Origin: Elgaria multicarinata webbii
Taxonomy: Eukaryota; Chordata; Lepidosauria; Squamata; Anguidae
NCBI RefSeq assembly: GCF_023053635.1
Contig: NC_086192.1
Span: 15,600,001 to 15,664,000, forward strand
Length of the DNA: 64,000 bases
Direction of reading: 5' to 3'
The notes below the pieces were generated by a model that did not search any database, was not told the origin of the DNA, and saw only the letters and a program-made list of their open reading frames with translations. This document shows positions 23,854-36,100 of this stretch, piece by piece. The position numbers and the translations under genes are program-made. The stretch's first letter is position 1, and every line of letters starts with the position of its first letter.

Positions 23854-24377
23854 AATGTTCTTTCATTTGCTAATCCTTATCAGACAAGTTGAACCTCTTT
23901 CAGCCAAAGGACCGAACTCCGTTTTGGGGAAGCTCTTGGGGGCTGCAATCCTAGAGGTGGGCGAGGGGAGACGCAAAAGGGGTGAGCCCCAAATACAAAA
24001 ATGACCAGCATTTTTTTATTTTTTAGCTTAAAGCTCTTTACTGCCAGCCTCCACGCCTCAGGAGATGAATTTAGACCTTTCAGAATGGGGAAAAGATGCA
24101 CAATACGTGGTTTTAGGGGCTGGGGGGGTGGGGGATGTGGACTTCTTGGGAATCGTGGAGGGTTGGATTGGGACCCAGGCCTGAGTTTCTTCACCCCTGC
24201 TTTATCCCTCTAAATCTGCCAAGGAACTGGCTGGATAGTTCAAATGAAAGATGGCAATTCAATGCATCTCCAGCCCCCTCAAGTTTCTGCCGAATTTGGA
24301 TCTGACCAAATTGTACCCAGTTTGGGACATCAGTCTAGAATTCTAACAGCCTGTGTGTAAAAGTGAAATTAAGAACA

Positions 24378-24482
24378 GGTGCAATCCTATGCATGTTTAG
24401 GCAGAAAAAAGTTCTACAATCCTATGCATGTTTAGACAGAAAAAAACCTCAAATCCTATGCATGTTTAGACAGAAAAGGGTC
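24378..24482. repeat. Three-copy tandem repeat
   Basis: Three units of about 35-36 bases built on CAATCCTATGCATGTTTAGA followed by CAGAAAAAA. The same unit is dispersed singly near 39530, 47370, 53390 and 59445, so it is an interspersed element locally amplified. Confidence 0.65.
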
Positions 24483-24967
24483 CTCCAATGCTCAGCATTC
24501 TCCAGCCAAACAGGCATGACAATTCCTCGGCCAACATGCATAAGGTTGCAACTTATGCAACTAAGAATATTTTGCAACTAAGAATGTAGTGCCTGAATTT
24601 GCTTTTCCTCCTCCCTCCCAATTCCCTTTCCTTTTGTGTCCTGTTTTTTTTTAGATTGTAAGCCTGTGGGCAGGGACTGTCAAGAAATATTTTTGTAAGC
24701 CGCCTTGAGAGCCTTTTTGGCTGAAGAGCGGGATAAAAATGCTCAAATAAATAAATAAATAAATAAGGTTGTGCCATAAGTGCGTAAGAAGTGAGTTCAC
24801 GGAGACTTACTTGCAGTTGAGCATGTATATGGATGCAGTCTTAAAACCTCAGTACACCAGCTTCTTTGTGGCCATACAGACCATCCCTGTATGGTCTGTA
24901 AATTCAAAGTATAGCATTACTGAAACAAGTCCAAACAATGTCAATAATATGAGAAAATCAATAGGAT

Positions 24968-24973
24968 TTTATT
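24968..24973 (-). terminator. NIPSNAP2: Candidate NIPSNAP2 polyadenylation signal (AATAAA)
   Basis: This AATAAA on minus is followed (minus sense) by a T/G-containing stretch and lies 2.1 kb past the stop codon. I noticed no AATAAA nearer the stop codon, so a 3' UTR of roughly 2.1 kb is possible. It is not confirmed by any transcript. Confidence 0.35.
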
Positions 24974-27113
24974 GACACATTTTGCCTGAAAACTCACTGA
25001 AATGTACAAATTGGATGTTTCATAGGTAATTGGACATACAGTGTATTGCACTGATTTATTAGCTAACAGGATAATCGTTTTGACATACAGGATGTTCACA
25101 ACATTGCAGACACATACAAAAAATAAAACCCTTCTATTCTGGAGTGAAATCAAAAACAAAAAAAGTGGACACGAGAGACACAGTGATTTGTGCCAGTCCT
25201 AAGCGATTGAATATGCTTCATCTTTTCAGAATTACCTTCTGCGGTTATGTTAGACAAATCACACCAATGGCTGAAATCATGAATGCTTATTAAACGCAAA
25301 CCCCTTTCCTCCCGCGTAAGGGCTTCACGGTGTACTCCAGGAGTGCTTTGAACACGTTCATGACACCAACACTTCTTAATTCTATAGGCTGGGGAGTTCT
25401 CAAACTTGGCACAAGCAACCACCCACCTCCGGTCTCAACCTCCTCTGATACACGCTGGGGAACTGCTTACTGCTGTTTCTGCTCCAGAAGGAAAGCAGGG
25501 TTGGGAATGGGGGATTTGCAAGGGAGAAGCAAGGGGTGTGTGTGTTCCTCTCTGCAACTCCCCCTTCCCACCATTCCAGAATATTGGCTTGGGAATGGGA
25601 GGTGCTGAAGAAACATGACAGGGAGGAGAAGGGGACCACGGGAGGGGCCTCCTGACACACATTCCTCCCTTCTGTGCACCCTTTCTTGGGAGAAAGACCC
25701 GTTAACCACAATGGGACTTGCCGCTGAGTAAAGATGCACAGGAGCAAGCTGTACAAGTCCATGAAGACTGAACCCTGGATTTTTCATTTCTGCATTATGA
25801 AATCCCGTCTAGGCTCACAACACGCTACTTTTGTCATCTCTGGCTCTTGGAAATATCAGGTTCACCATCTCCCAATGCAGGATCAGGCCACGCTTCCTAC
25901 GAGGGGAGCCCAGATCTTGCTTTTTTTGTTAGGAAAAGCAGTGACCAACAGCTGAAAACAAGCATTTTTGAGAGGGCACGTGTTCATGGGAACAGATAAA
26001 AGAATGCCTGCCAGATCACTCAAATTAAGAAGTCATGTTTCTAGGGCTGATCAATCAAACGGAGAACGGCAACACATACTGCAATGACAACCTCTCCAAA
26101 TTCAAAAATGGCCAGGTTATCTTTTTAGCAGAATCAAGAGGTGCCGCTTTCCTTGGACTGACCCACTTTGAATTGCCAGTGCAGGGAGGCGGTGCTTCTC
26201 CTAATAATGGGTTTAGACTGGCATTTCCCTGACACGCGTGGAGTCTACATACAGGGATTTCAACCTGCACTCCTGTAGCGGCACATTAAAATTTACAATT
26301 CCTCCCCCTCACACAGCCCGCTGAAGTGGCACGATTCAGGAAAAAAAATGCTACCCGATTGGTTTAACTGATGGTTAAGACAAAACTGGTTGGGCCGAAA
26401 CAAAACTTTTCCAAGCAGGTCAGTGGAAAATGGGAAGAGAATCAGAGGCTTTAAAACAGACTTCCCCAGCCTGGTGCTCCCTGGATGGCATGGGATGCCA
26501 TTCCCATCATTTCCAGCCAACATGGCCCATGCTGCTGGGAATGGTGGGAGTTATCTGGAGGGGCCCAAGAGTGCAGAAGGTTCCTCAGAAAGAGTAAAAC
26601 AAGGGTTCCACTTGTACTCTGTACAGTTCTAAGTGGGGAAGGAGGAGAAGTGCTTTTCTTAGCCGCTGCGTGTGGCTCCCTAGGAAGGTCCTGTAGGCTT
26701 GACAAGCCATGAGAACTATGGCGGGGGGAAAAGAACGCATGCAAGTCCCCATGACACATCCCCCCATAATCAAATACAGCATCATTCAAGAGTTTAAAGC
26801 TCGTGCAACTACCACTGAAGCTTGTGCGTTTCCATCAGCACCTGCCGGCTCTCCAATTGCTTGGCTGTGTTTCACTGAGGGTTGGCCACCAAGACTGAAA
26901 CGAGGACCCCGCAATTCTTCCCCCAAACGCAATTTGTTAAGTGCTCCTGCAGGGCCTGAGGAAAAAATGTGGTCTCGTTCGTAAGCCCCCACCAGTATAC
27001 AGTACTTTCAGAAGCCAAGGATTCCATTGCTGCACACGTATGATCAAATTAACTAAAAGACGTCAACGCTTGTCGATTCAAATCTCCCCATAGGCATCGG
27101 TCAGTCAGTGGCT
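24974..27113 (-). other. NIPSNAP2: Probable NIPSNAP2 3' UTR
   Basis: Sequence between the NIPSNAP2 stop and the candidate AATAAA at 24968-24973. No other gene was recognised. It includes a fold-back MITE fragment at 26455-26565. The transcript end is not proven. Confidence 0.35.
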
Positions 27114-28209
27114 TTACTGAAGCGGAGAAATCTTCAATGGTATCATGATTCTGGATTCCATTTCCTGAATAAGGGGCACTGGGGGAGGGGGAGGAAGAAA
27201 GGTAGTTTGCTTGTTAAAAAAAAAAGTTTATGCAAGGAAGCCAGATTCCGGCTGGACATCAGGAAAATCTTCCTGACGGTTAGAGCAGTACGACAATGGA
27301 ACCAATTGCCTAGGGAGGTTGGTTGTGGGCTCTCCCACACTAGAGGCCTTCAAGAGCCATCTGTCAGGGATGCTTTAGGGTGGATTCCTGCTTTGAGCGG
27401 GGGTTGGACTCGATGGACTTATAGGCCCCTTCCAACTCTACTATTCTATGATTCTAAGTTCATATATATGGAAGAGAAAGCTATCAGTAGCTACTAGTCA
27501 CGATGGCTATACATTACCTCCAGCGTCAGAGGCCCTAGGCCAGTTGCTGGGAACATGAGCAGATGCTTAAGTCCTACTTGTGGTTGGTCACTGTGCAAAC
27601 AGGATGCTGGACTAGACAAGTCTTGGCTTTGATCCAGCATGTCTCTTTTTATGAACTTATGTAACATGAGTGGGGCTTTGTAAGCTATCAAAACAGCATA
27701 CAAATAAGCCAGCTCTAGAATTTGTAGGACTCTTGTGAAGGGGGGCTCAATGGTGTGTGTGTGCCCCCCCCCCTTAAGCTGGGAAGGGAGATGTGTGCAA
27801 GAGAGAACTCACTCACACTGCCTCCGGCCTTCATTGATGCTCCACACATGGTGGGGATGATGGTTCTTGTTGGGGTGGAGCTGCTCAAACAGATAGATGC
27901 ATGACCTTGCTCTACCCTGGGTCAAGCCCTGAGTGTGTGTGTGTGTGTATGTGTGTGTGTATTTCAAAATCATGCCCATAGCCTCAGTCCACATTTGATG
28001 ACACTACAGGGGTGACTAACACCCTGAGGTCAGACCTCCCAGTCAGGTATTTGCAGAGCCCAGGTAGTGGGTTGTGGATCCAGCTTTACGCTGGATTAAC
28101 TGCACTCACAGGAGTGTCCTTCCCCACCCCCTCCTTCCCATGGCAGCCACTCCAGTCGCCTGAAAATGCTGCAGAAAGTATCAGGAGACCCGACTGAAGG
28201 GTTGAGGTG

Positions 28210-28257
<48 letters not shown>

Positions 28258-31200
28258 GACGATCTCCAAAAATCAGGCGGCCTTCTGGGAGTGGAGCACT
28301 TCCTCTCACGGAAGGCAGATCCTGGATCAGCACCTAGATCAGGAGAGCTGTCCCTTCCAAGTTCCTGGTCCACGGCCTGCCACACCCGGATTGAACTGTT
28401 ACCTGTATAGTACACTAGCTCGTCCCACCCAGGCTTGTGCCACGCAGAGTTCCGTATGTCTTCTCTCGTCTGGAGATCTTTGTAAGCTGGAAGTGTTAGG
28501 AGGGTGGGAGGAAGATTTGTAACCATCAGTGCCTTGATTTCCATCAACACCTTTCTTCCACATACAGCAAAACACAACAGGTCTGTGTTCCCTAATCTCA
28601 CGCCTAAACTTTCTGAAGGAGACTTTAAAAGGCGAAACCTGGTTCACACAAAGTGCTAACCCATGGTTTGTTACCTTACTCAAGAGTTTGTCTGGCAGAT
28701 GGTTGAACAAACCACGGTTTGTTTCCCCGTTCCCTGGGTTGCTTCCCTCCTTCACCCACTCTCTTCCTGTATCCCAAATGCTTTTATGGCAACGTAGTAA
28801 TGACATTGAGGCTTGTCTTTTTACCATTCTTGCCCAAAACCACCCATGAACAACCCAGTTTTGGGTTCACATGTTATGACGAACCATGGTTTCAACAACC
28901 CAGAGTTCGCAACCTAACAACAAATCATGGGTTGTCCTTCTGATCACTCACACAACGTGACCATCCAGAATTCAACAGAATCAGCTTTATATTCGAACCA
29001 GGCCATTGCCAAGCACATCTATGTCTGGAGCTGACTAGATAAGGAAGTGAGGTGCATGTCCAAGGCATAAGACTTGAAAGCCAGACCTACCCCAGAGGTG
29101 ATGAACCATGTACAGCTGCCCGATCTGTGAGAAAAAGCCACCAACCGCTTCTTTGTCATCCTGCCGGAAGCGAATGGCACGGGCCCTGAAAGGCAGAAGG
29201 TAGGTTTTGATAGAGAGGGGAGCTAGTCCTGGAACTAAGGTTACTGCTAAGGCAGGAGCGACGTTGCCTCACAGCTCAAGCAAGACCATTACAAAATGCA
29301 GCAAGGAACTACAAACCCCAGACCTTGGCCCTCTCCAGATGTTGTTGGACTGCAACCTCCATCATCCACCACTGGCTGTGCTGGCTAGGAGTGATGGGAG
29401 CTGCAGCTTGACAACATTGGAGGGGCGCATGTCCCCTACCACTGCTATAGAAGAAAGGAGTATTCAGAACTAGAAATATATGACAGACGCCAAGAACCAT
29501 TTTCAGATTAAGGTATTGGACATAGTTTCAGTTTATTTAGGATATTTATCATTCACAGAGCACTTTAAATACATTAACTGCTTGAAACAGCCCTGGGAGG
29601 TTGGACTTCTCTATTTCATAGTGGGAGAAGCAAGGTTGAGCAACTTTACTAAGGTAATGTATTGAGCTCCCAGACTTTGAAAGTGGGCCTTGTGGATGCA
29701 ACTCCAGCTCACCAACTCCCTAGACCAGGCATGGGGCACCTGGCCCTCCAGAGGTAGCTGGGCTCCCAACACCCATCAGCCCCAGCCTATGTGGCCAATG
29801 GCAAAGGGCTGTTGTAGTCCAGCAACACCTGAGATTGCTGGGGATTGCGTTTGGGGCTTCCCACATACATAGAAAGCGCATGTTGTGCCACTGGGCTACG
29901 TCCTCTCCATGTTGAGAGACTTTTCCCTTCAGACAGAAAACGCCTATGGCTAGCACTGTTTAGGAGGTTACCAGAGATTATTATCAGGCCGTTCTGACAG
30001 CACCTCGATGTGGCAAAGGCCAGAAAACCTTTTTATTACCCATCTTTAAACCCACCCTACAAAACAAGCTCCAGGTTCTCATTTTGCAGATGAAGAACAC
30101 AGGGCCAACCCAAACCCATTTTTTTCCCCATACACCCAAAAACAGCGGGTGTCTGCTTTCAACAAACAGCAATCCACAATTTTTTGGAGTCATTCATCCC
30201 TGCTAGATGACACTGAACCTCCACCTCCTCCCTGCCACGCAAATTTATTCCTGAAAAGCAGGAAAATTCTTTTCCCAATCAGTTGCTTCTTCAGTGTGCG
30301 ACTCTGGCATTTGTTTTTCCCGTGCAGAGGGTTCTCTGCCGCCCGGGTGTTCACCCTTTCTGTGTGTCAACAAAAGCAGCTAAGAGGTGAGTGGGATTGC
30401 TGTACACAAGGACATTGCCCTAAGTTGGAGTTCCAGGTCCTCACTGTGCCTATTTGCTCTGAAAATAATCCCATGTTTTCAACAATCTTATTTATTTATT
30501 TTATTTATTTATTACATTTCTATACCGCCCAATAGCCGGAGCTCTCTGGGCGGTTCACAAAAATTAAAAACATCCAAAGTATAAAACAACAGTATAAAAC
30601 CATAATATAAAATACAATATAAAAAGCTCAACCAGATAAAAACAGCATCAGTTAACTATCTCCTTCCAGCACCTTTTCGTCTGCTGGAGCCAAACCTTCA
30701 CACGGGTCTGCTTTGCAGGTGAGTCTAGGATGCCACCCCTAACACAGCGAAGGGACACTTACCAGTAGTTGCCCCACTCAATCATTGTTCCAGGCTGAAA
30801 GAAAAGAAAGGGCATGACTAGATCCGGAGAGTGCGATTTTCCCTGCCTTCCACACAGACTGGGAAGCAAACATGGGCTGCCTTTGGATTCTATCCAGTAA
30901 CTAAGAAGACCACTCAGCCCAAGAGACATGGGGTGATGAGCCAGTTTAAAACTTATCTCTTCAGAGAGCTTTTCCATCTTGACTGCCAACATCTGTTAGC
31001 ATTGTTGTTGTCGGTATTTGCTTCAGACAGAAGTATGTTTGTGCAAGTGTATGCTTTTATCTGTACGCCGCCCTGAGATCTTAATGATATAGGGCGGGAT
31101 ACAAATGTTTTAAATAAATAAGTGTGTCTTTTCCCTGTTCACAAGGCAGGTGCTTTCAAGAGGAAGTACGCAAGACACGGAGGCAACAGTGCTTCCAGTT

Positions 31201-33058
31201 ACCCACTTCTGGCAGAAACCAGGCTGCCCCCCTCTCTACCAGCTGCAATCTTGGAGCAGCCTTACATAAAAAGGTGTAACTAGAGTGCAGTCTTGCTTTT
31301 AAGGCCTTATTCGTGCCAATGGGCATCCTCTGTGACTTTGATAAGAAATAGACTAGTTTCTGAGGTGAAGCTGAAGGCAGGTGCATTTCTTCCTTCTTTA
31401 TAACTGATTGATGCACATTCTATACTTGGAAAAAGGCACTCACACGAAGTTGGTAAGACCGTAGTTCGTAGATATTGGGCCCTGCTCGGGAAACAGGTTC
31501 ATTCCAAAAACTGAATTCCAACAGCAGCTGGTTCTTGCGGGAGAGAAGCATGTTTCCCCTCTCCTTGCGAAACTCCATGAACTCCTAAACATAAAATAAA
31601 GTCGTAAAACTCCCCAGTGCTCTTTTAAGATTGCAAGAGTAGGACAATGCATGTATTTATACCATATTTCTTCGCCTGTAAGACGCCATCGATTGTAAGA
31701 CACACACTAATTTTGGTACCACCAACAGAAAAAAAAAAAGTAAGACATGCCCGTGATTCTAAGATGCACCCCATTTTTAGAGATGTTTATATGGGGGGAA
31801 AAGTGTGTCTTAGAATTGAAGAAATAGGGTATATATTTTAAAAACGAAAACTAAATCCATTTATGCTAATTATTGCTTGGACACTGATATCTCAATCCTG
31901 GAAGAGCACCAAACCAAACAGTATATCTTAGTAGATACATAAACTCTGGGAATGCTTGATGGAGGAACTCTTGCAATAATGGTTAAATTTGGGAGGCAAA
32001 CGAAAATCAATTTTATGCAAGACTGGGGTGTTAAAATTAAAATCTTGAGCAATACATAGCCTGATTACCTAAATATATGTGTATGAGATTGTATATGTAT
32101 ATTGAAAGACTTTATGATATTGATTAAAATATCATAAACCGCCCAGAGAGCTTCGGCTATTGGGCGGTATAGAAATGCAATAAATAAATAAATAAATAAA
32201 TAAATAAATTGTATAGTTTTGATTTAGAATGAGCGGTGGGATGGAGAAGATGAAATGGTGATAATAGTAAAAAACAAAAAAATCCACACTTTTTTCTTAA
32301 ATAGTATAAGATTGTGACAGCAGTGTATTATGTACACAGCAGAAGTCAGTGGCTTGCAGGACGACCAACTGGACAACCAAGTACAGCTAACCGGCTGGAC
32401 ATCAGGAAAAACTTCCTGACTGTTAGAGTAGTACGACAATGGAACCAGTGACCTAGGGAGGTTGTGGGCTGTCCCACACTAGAGGCAGCTGGACAGCCAT
32501 CTGTCGGGGATGCTGTAGGGTGGATTCCTGCATTGAGCAGGGGGTTGGACTTGATGGCCTTGTAGGCCCCGTCCAACTCTGCTATTCTATGACTCTATGA
32601 TTCACCCAGAACTGGTCAGCCAACACCTTGAAGCGACGTTGATGCTGCAGAAAATGTGTCTACAACGTAGACTCAAGAAAAAAGAAAAGCAGGTACAGGT
32701 AAAGACCTATGGAGTACCGTTCAAAAACCCTAAAATTCTAAAAACGCAAATTATCTTGTGAAATGTTTTTATAGATTCAATGATGTTTACTTCACAAATG
32801 TGTGCTTTCACAAACAGTCATAGTGACAAATCAACCATTACAATATCAGAAGTACAAAATCAAAGTTCCAATTGCACTAACAAACCAAGCAATAATAAAT
32901 CAAGGTGGTAGTTCCGGATTATACATTCCGTTTCCAATCTTCCTCAGTTGTATATCACTGTCTGTATTTTAGTTTGCCAATCATTTGAGGCAGCCCAATG
33001 GGGAGGTAAAGGCACTGAAATAACAACATACAAAGTGAACATCACATAAATCACTGAA

Positions 33059-33110
<52 letters not shown>

Positions 33111-36100
33111 TTATATAGCACCATTAATGTACATGGTGCTGTACAGAGTAAAACAGTAAATAGCAAGAATAGTATTTTAGTCGTCCAATTTAAACTAAAT
33201 AATTACCTTTCTACTTGTGAATAGTGATGACAATTATTTTGTAGTAAATAGTCAAACTGTTATCTCCTTTACTGAACTATACTGAAAAATAAAACATACT
33301 TAATGTTATTTCTGCTTGTATTATAAAAAAAAACCTTACTACAAAACCCTTTTGTACTTCTGATATTGTAACTGTTGATTTGTCACTATGACTGTTTGTG
33401 AAAGCACACATTTGTGGAGTATACATCATTGAATCTATAAAAACATTTCACAAGATCAATTTGCGTTTTTAGAATTTTAGGGTTTTTGAACGGTACTCCG
33501 TAGGTCTTTACCTGTACCTACAACGTAGACTCCACAAGATGCTTCAGTGACGGCAACATCACAACAATGACCCAGAGACGGTCAGCTTCATGGGAACATT
33601 TCATATGTCGGCCTCTGTGTGGCTATTTGCAGCAGAGTAAATGTGCGGGTGAACGGAGTCAACAAGTGGAGTTGAGGTTTTATGCACAGCAGAGTCTAGG
33701 CCGCACTGCTTCATACACGAGAAGACGTTTCAAGCAACCACCTCTAAGTTTCCATTCAGTTGCTAAATGTGCGTCATGCCTATTAGCGATCTCATAGCAG
33801 GAGAACTTCCAAAGCCCCTACTGCTATCCTGGGCGGCGCGTGTATGGGTGTGCAACACTCCATAGCTTCTGTTTTTCAAACCACGTAACACTTCTCATAA
33901 AACCACTTGTGTGATGGGTTGTTCAAACATGCTTCTAGTAGATGTTATATAGCCCAATCCTAAGCCTACGGAAATTAATGCGTTTAAGGCCCACCAAAGA
34001 GCATAGGATCAGGCTGGGAAAAAACCCATCTTTTTCCTTGGCCTTACCTTGTCATATCGAAGCTTACTCATGACCTCCGTAAGGGCTGGGTAGCCTCCCT
34101 CGTACCGCCAGAGATGGACTGGAATCCAAAAGAGTGTGTTTCAGAGTCTCCTTTCCCCTTTAGAAGACACTCAGTGGGCTTCCAACCGGCTCCCCAAATC
34201 TCAACTCTTTGCTGCCCTAACCCTGCCTCTCACTGCCAGTCCACACGTGTCTTTCGCACCAATACCCCACTTCCAGTCCCCATGTGGGTGATTAGCCATC
34301 GCACTTTCTTCCAGTGCCTGCCAGATCATCGCATTTTGGGAGATCTGAAGTCAGGACCAGGAGCCAATCTGGGGACATGTTTCCTGGCCTTTCACTTCTC
34401 CCAAAGATAAAGAGCACAACACCCACCCCCGGACATTCACCTACGCAAGCCCCAATGAAATAAATGGGAGATGTGGAAGAATGCCGTAACTCAGCCTTCC
34501 CCAACGTGGTGCCCTCCAGATGTGTTGGGCTGCAGCTTCCATCATCCCACAGCTGGATGATGGGAGTTGTAAGCCCAACACATCTGGAGGACACCAAGTT
34601 GGAGAAGGTTGTTTTTTAGCTCCTCCATGAACCCACCTAAATATTTCAGCGCCAAGAAAAAGGCTGCAAACTGTGGCCTAGTCATTCAGAAACTCTCTGA
34701 TCATAACCATTCCGATAATTACTTTGATAATCTGCTCAGAAAGTCTCATGAATGAGCCAAACATAAAGTCTGAGGGGGAATCTGAACAAGACCTCCTTGA
34801 GGTTGAATATCAGGTTCCCAGGCATGAGAATCACATCTTTTAACGAGTCTGGATTAGTCTCCCAAGGTTGTTTACTCTCCACAGTCACCACTGGAGAAGG
34901 CAAAACGTGGCATTTTAATTTTTGTGAACCACCCAGACAGCTTTGGCTATTGGGCGGTATAGAAATGCAATAAATAAATAAATAAATAAATACATTTGAA
35001 ACCCTTCAACACTGCCGCAGTGCCTAGTCCCAAACCAGACTCTGCTTGGGAAAAGAAGGATTTCATACTTCGCTGGATCAACACCTGCTGTCTTGGGGAA
35101 CTTTCCTAGGCCCTGCAGTGCATCCACCTGACTAGCCTCCTGGATCTCTCTCTCTCTCTCTCTTACCTGTTTCCAACAGTGGTGCTGATAATAGCCCTCC
35201 ACTCCCTGGATCTGTCTCCCACCCTGCAAGTTCTCAGCCCAGCTGGATGAGCGCACCTACTGCAAGCACACACCACTGACACAGTTGTGCATTCTGTTGT
35301 ATGCCTTATCTCCTACCGGCTTGGTCTTGCTCTCCGTACCACGTGTTCCACGTCCCCACCAGTGTACATGGATAATCCTTCCCTTCGTGGATCTTTGGCA
35401 GCACCTCTTGGCTTAAAAACAAAACAGAAAGAAAGAAAGGCACACGCATACACAACACGCTGTGTCTCCTTTGCTATCGCTGATCCTTAGAACAAAATCC
35501 CAACCAGTATCATGGTACTTCCCTGCTACGCATTAAACACTCTGAAATGCAGAACTGCACATTTTCTGGCTGGCTCGCTCGCAAGTAAGTATGAATGGGG
35601 TTGCAGCTTTAAAGAGAAGAAAATGGCTTCTCCACCTCTGGAATTGTCTATGCGACAAGCAAACAGGGTTCTTCCCCTTGCAGACCTGAGAACTGTTTTT
35701 TTCCTCCTTTGTATGTGGTGAAAGATCGATAACAGATCTAACACAGCACCTTCACAACACTACAATTTCCAGGGACCATTATGAGAACCCCGATAATTAC
35801 ATCAGCTTAAAACTAGTTGAAGATTATAGTCTAGTTGTACCCCAACAAAGGTACATGCGCCTAAGAGCACTTAGATGAAAGGAAAGCTTCACAGATGTTT
35901 ATAGATTGTGATTTGTTTATTATTAATAATGTATATCTTGCCCTTCAAATAAATAGTTCCAGGGTGGAGTACACAATTTACATCATGGGCATTCTGTAAA
36001 GAGATTATATTTCCAGAGGTTTAGAGGCAGGGAGTGTGTGAGAGAAGAAGAGAGCAGGAAGATCAAATCATTTCTGCAAAGGAAAACAACAGTGCATGTG

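Larger units (their letters stand above)
19080..24960. other. Spacer between convergent PSPH and NIPSNAP2
   Basis: No coding exon recognised. It contains an (AT)n tract with A/T-rich short repeats (20204-20340), a CR1 tail (21637-21804), a fold-back fragment (22130-22250), LINE tails with (AAT)n (22425-22525) and (AAT)n alone (23820-23852), a three-unit tandem repeat (24378-24482) and a LINE tail (24655-24768). Confidence 0.5.

Noticed and set aside
28212-28255. Open frames with long Cys-Val or Thr-His repeats
   Set aside because: They are translations of the (GT)n microsatellite.
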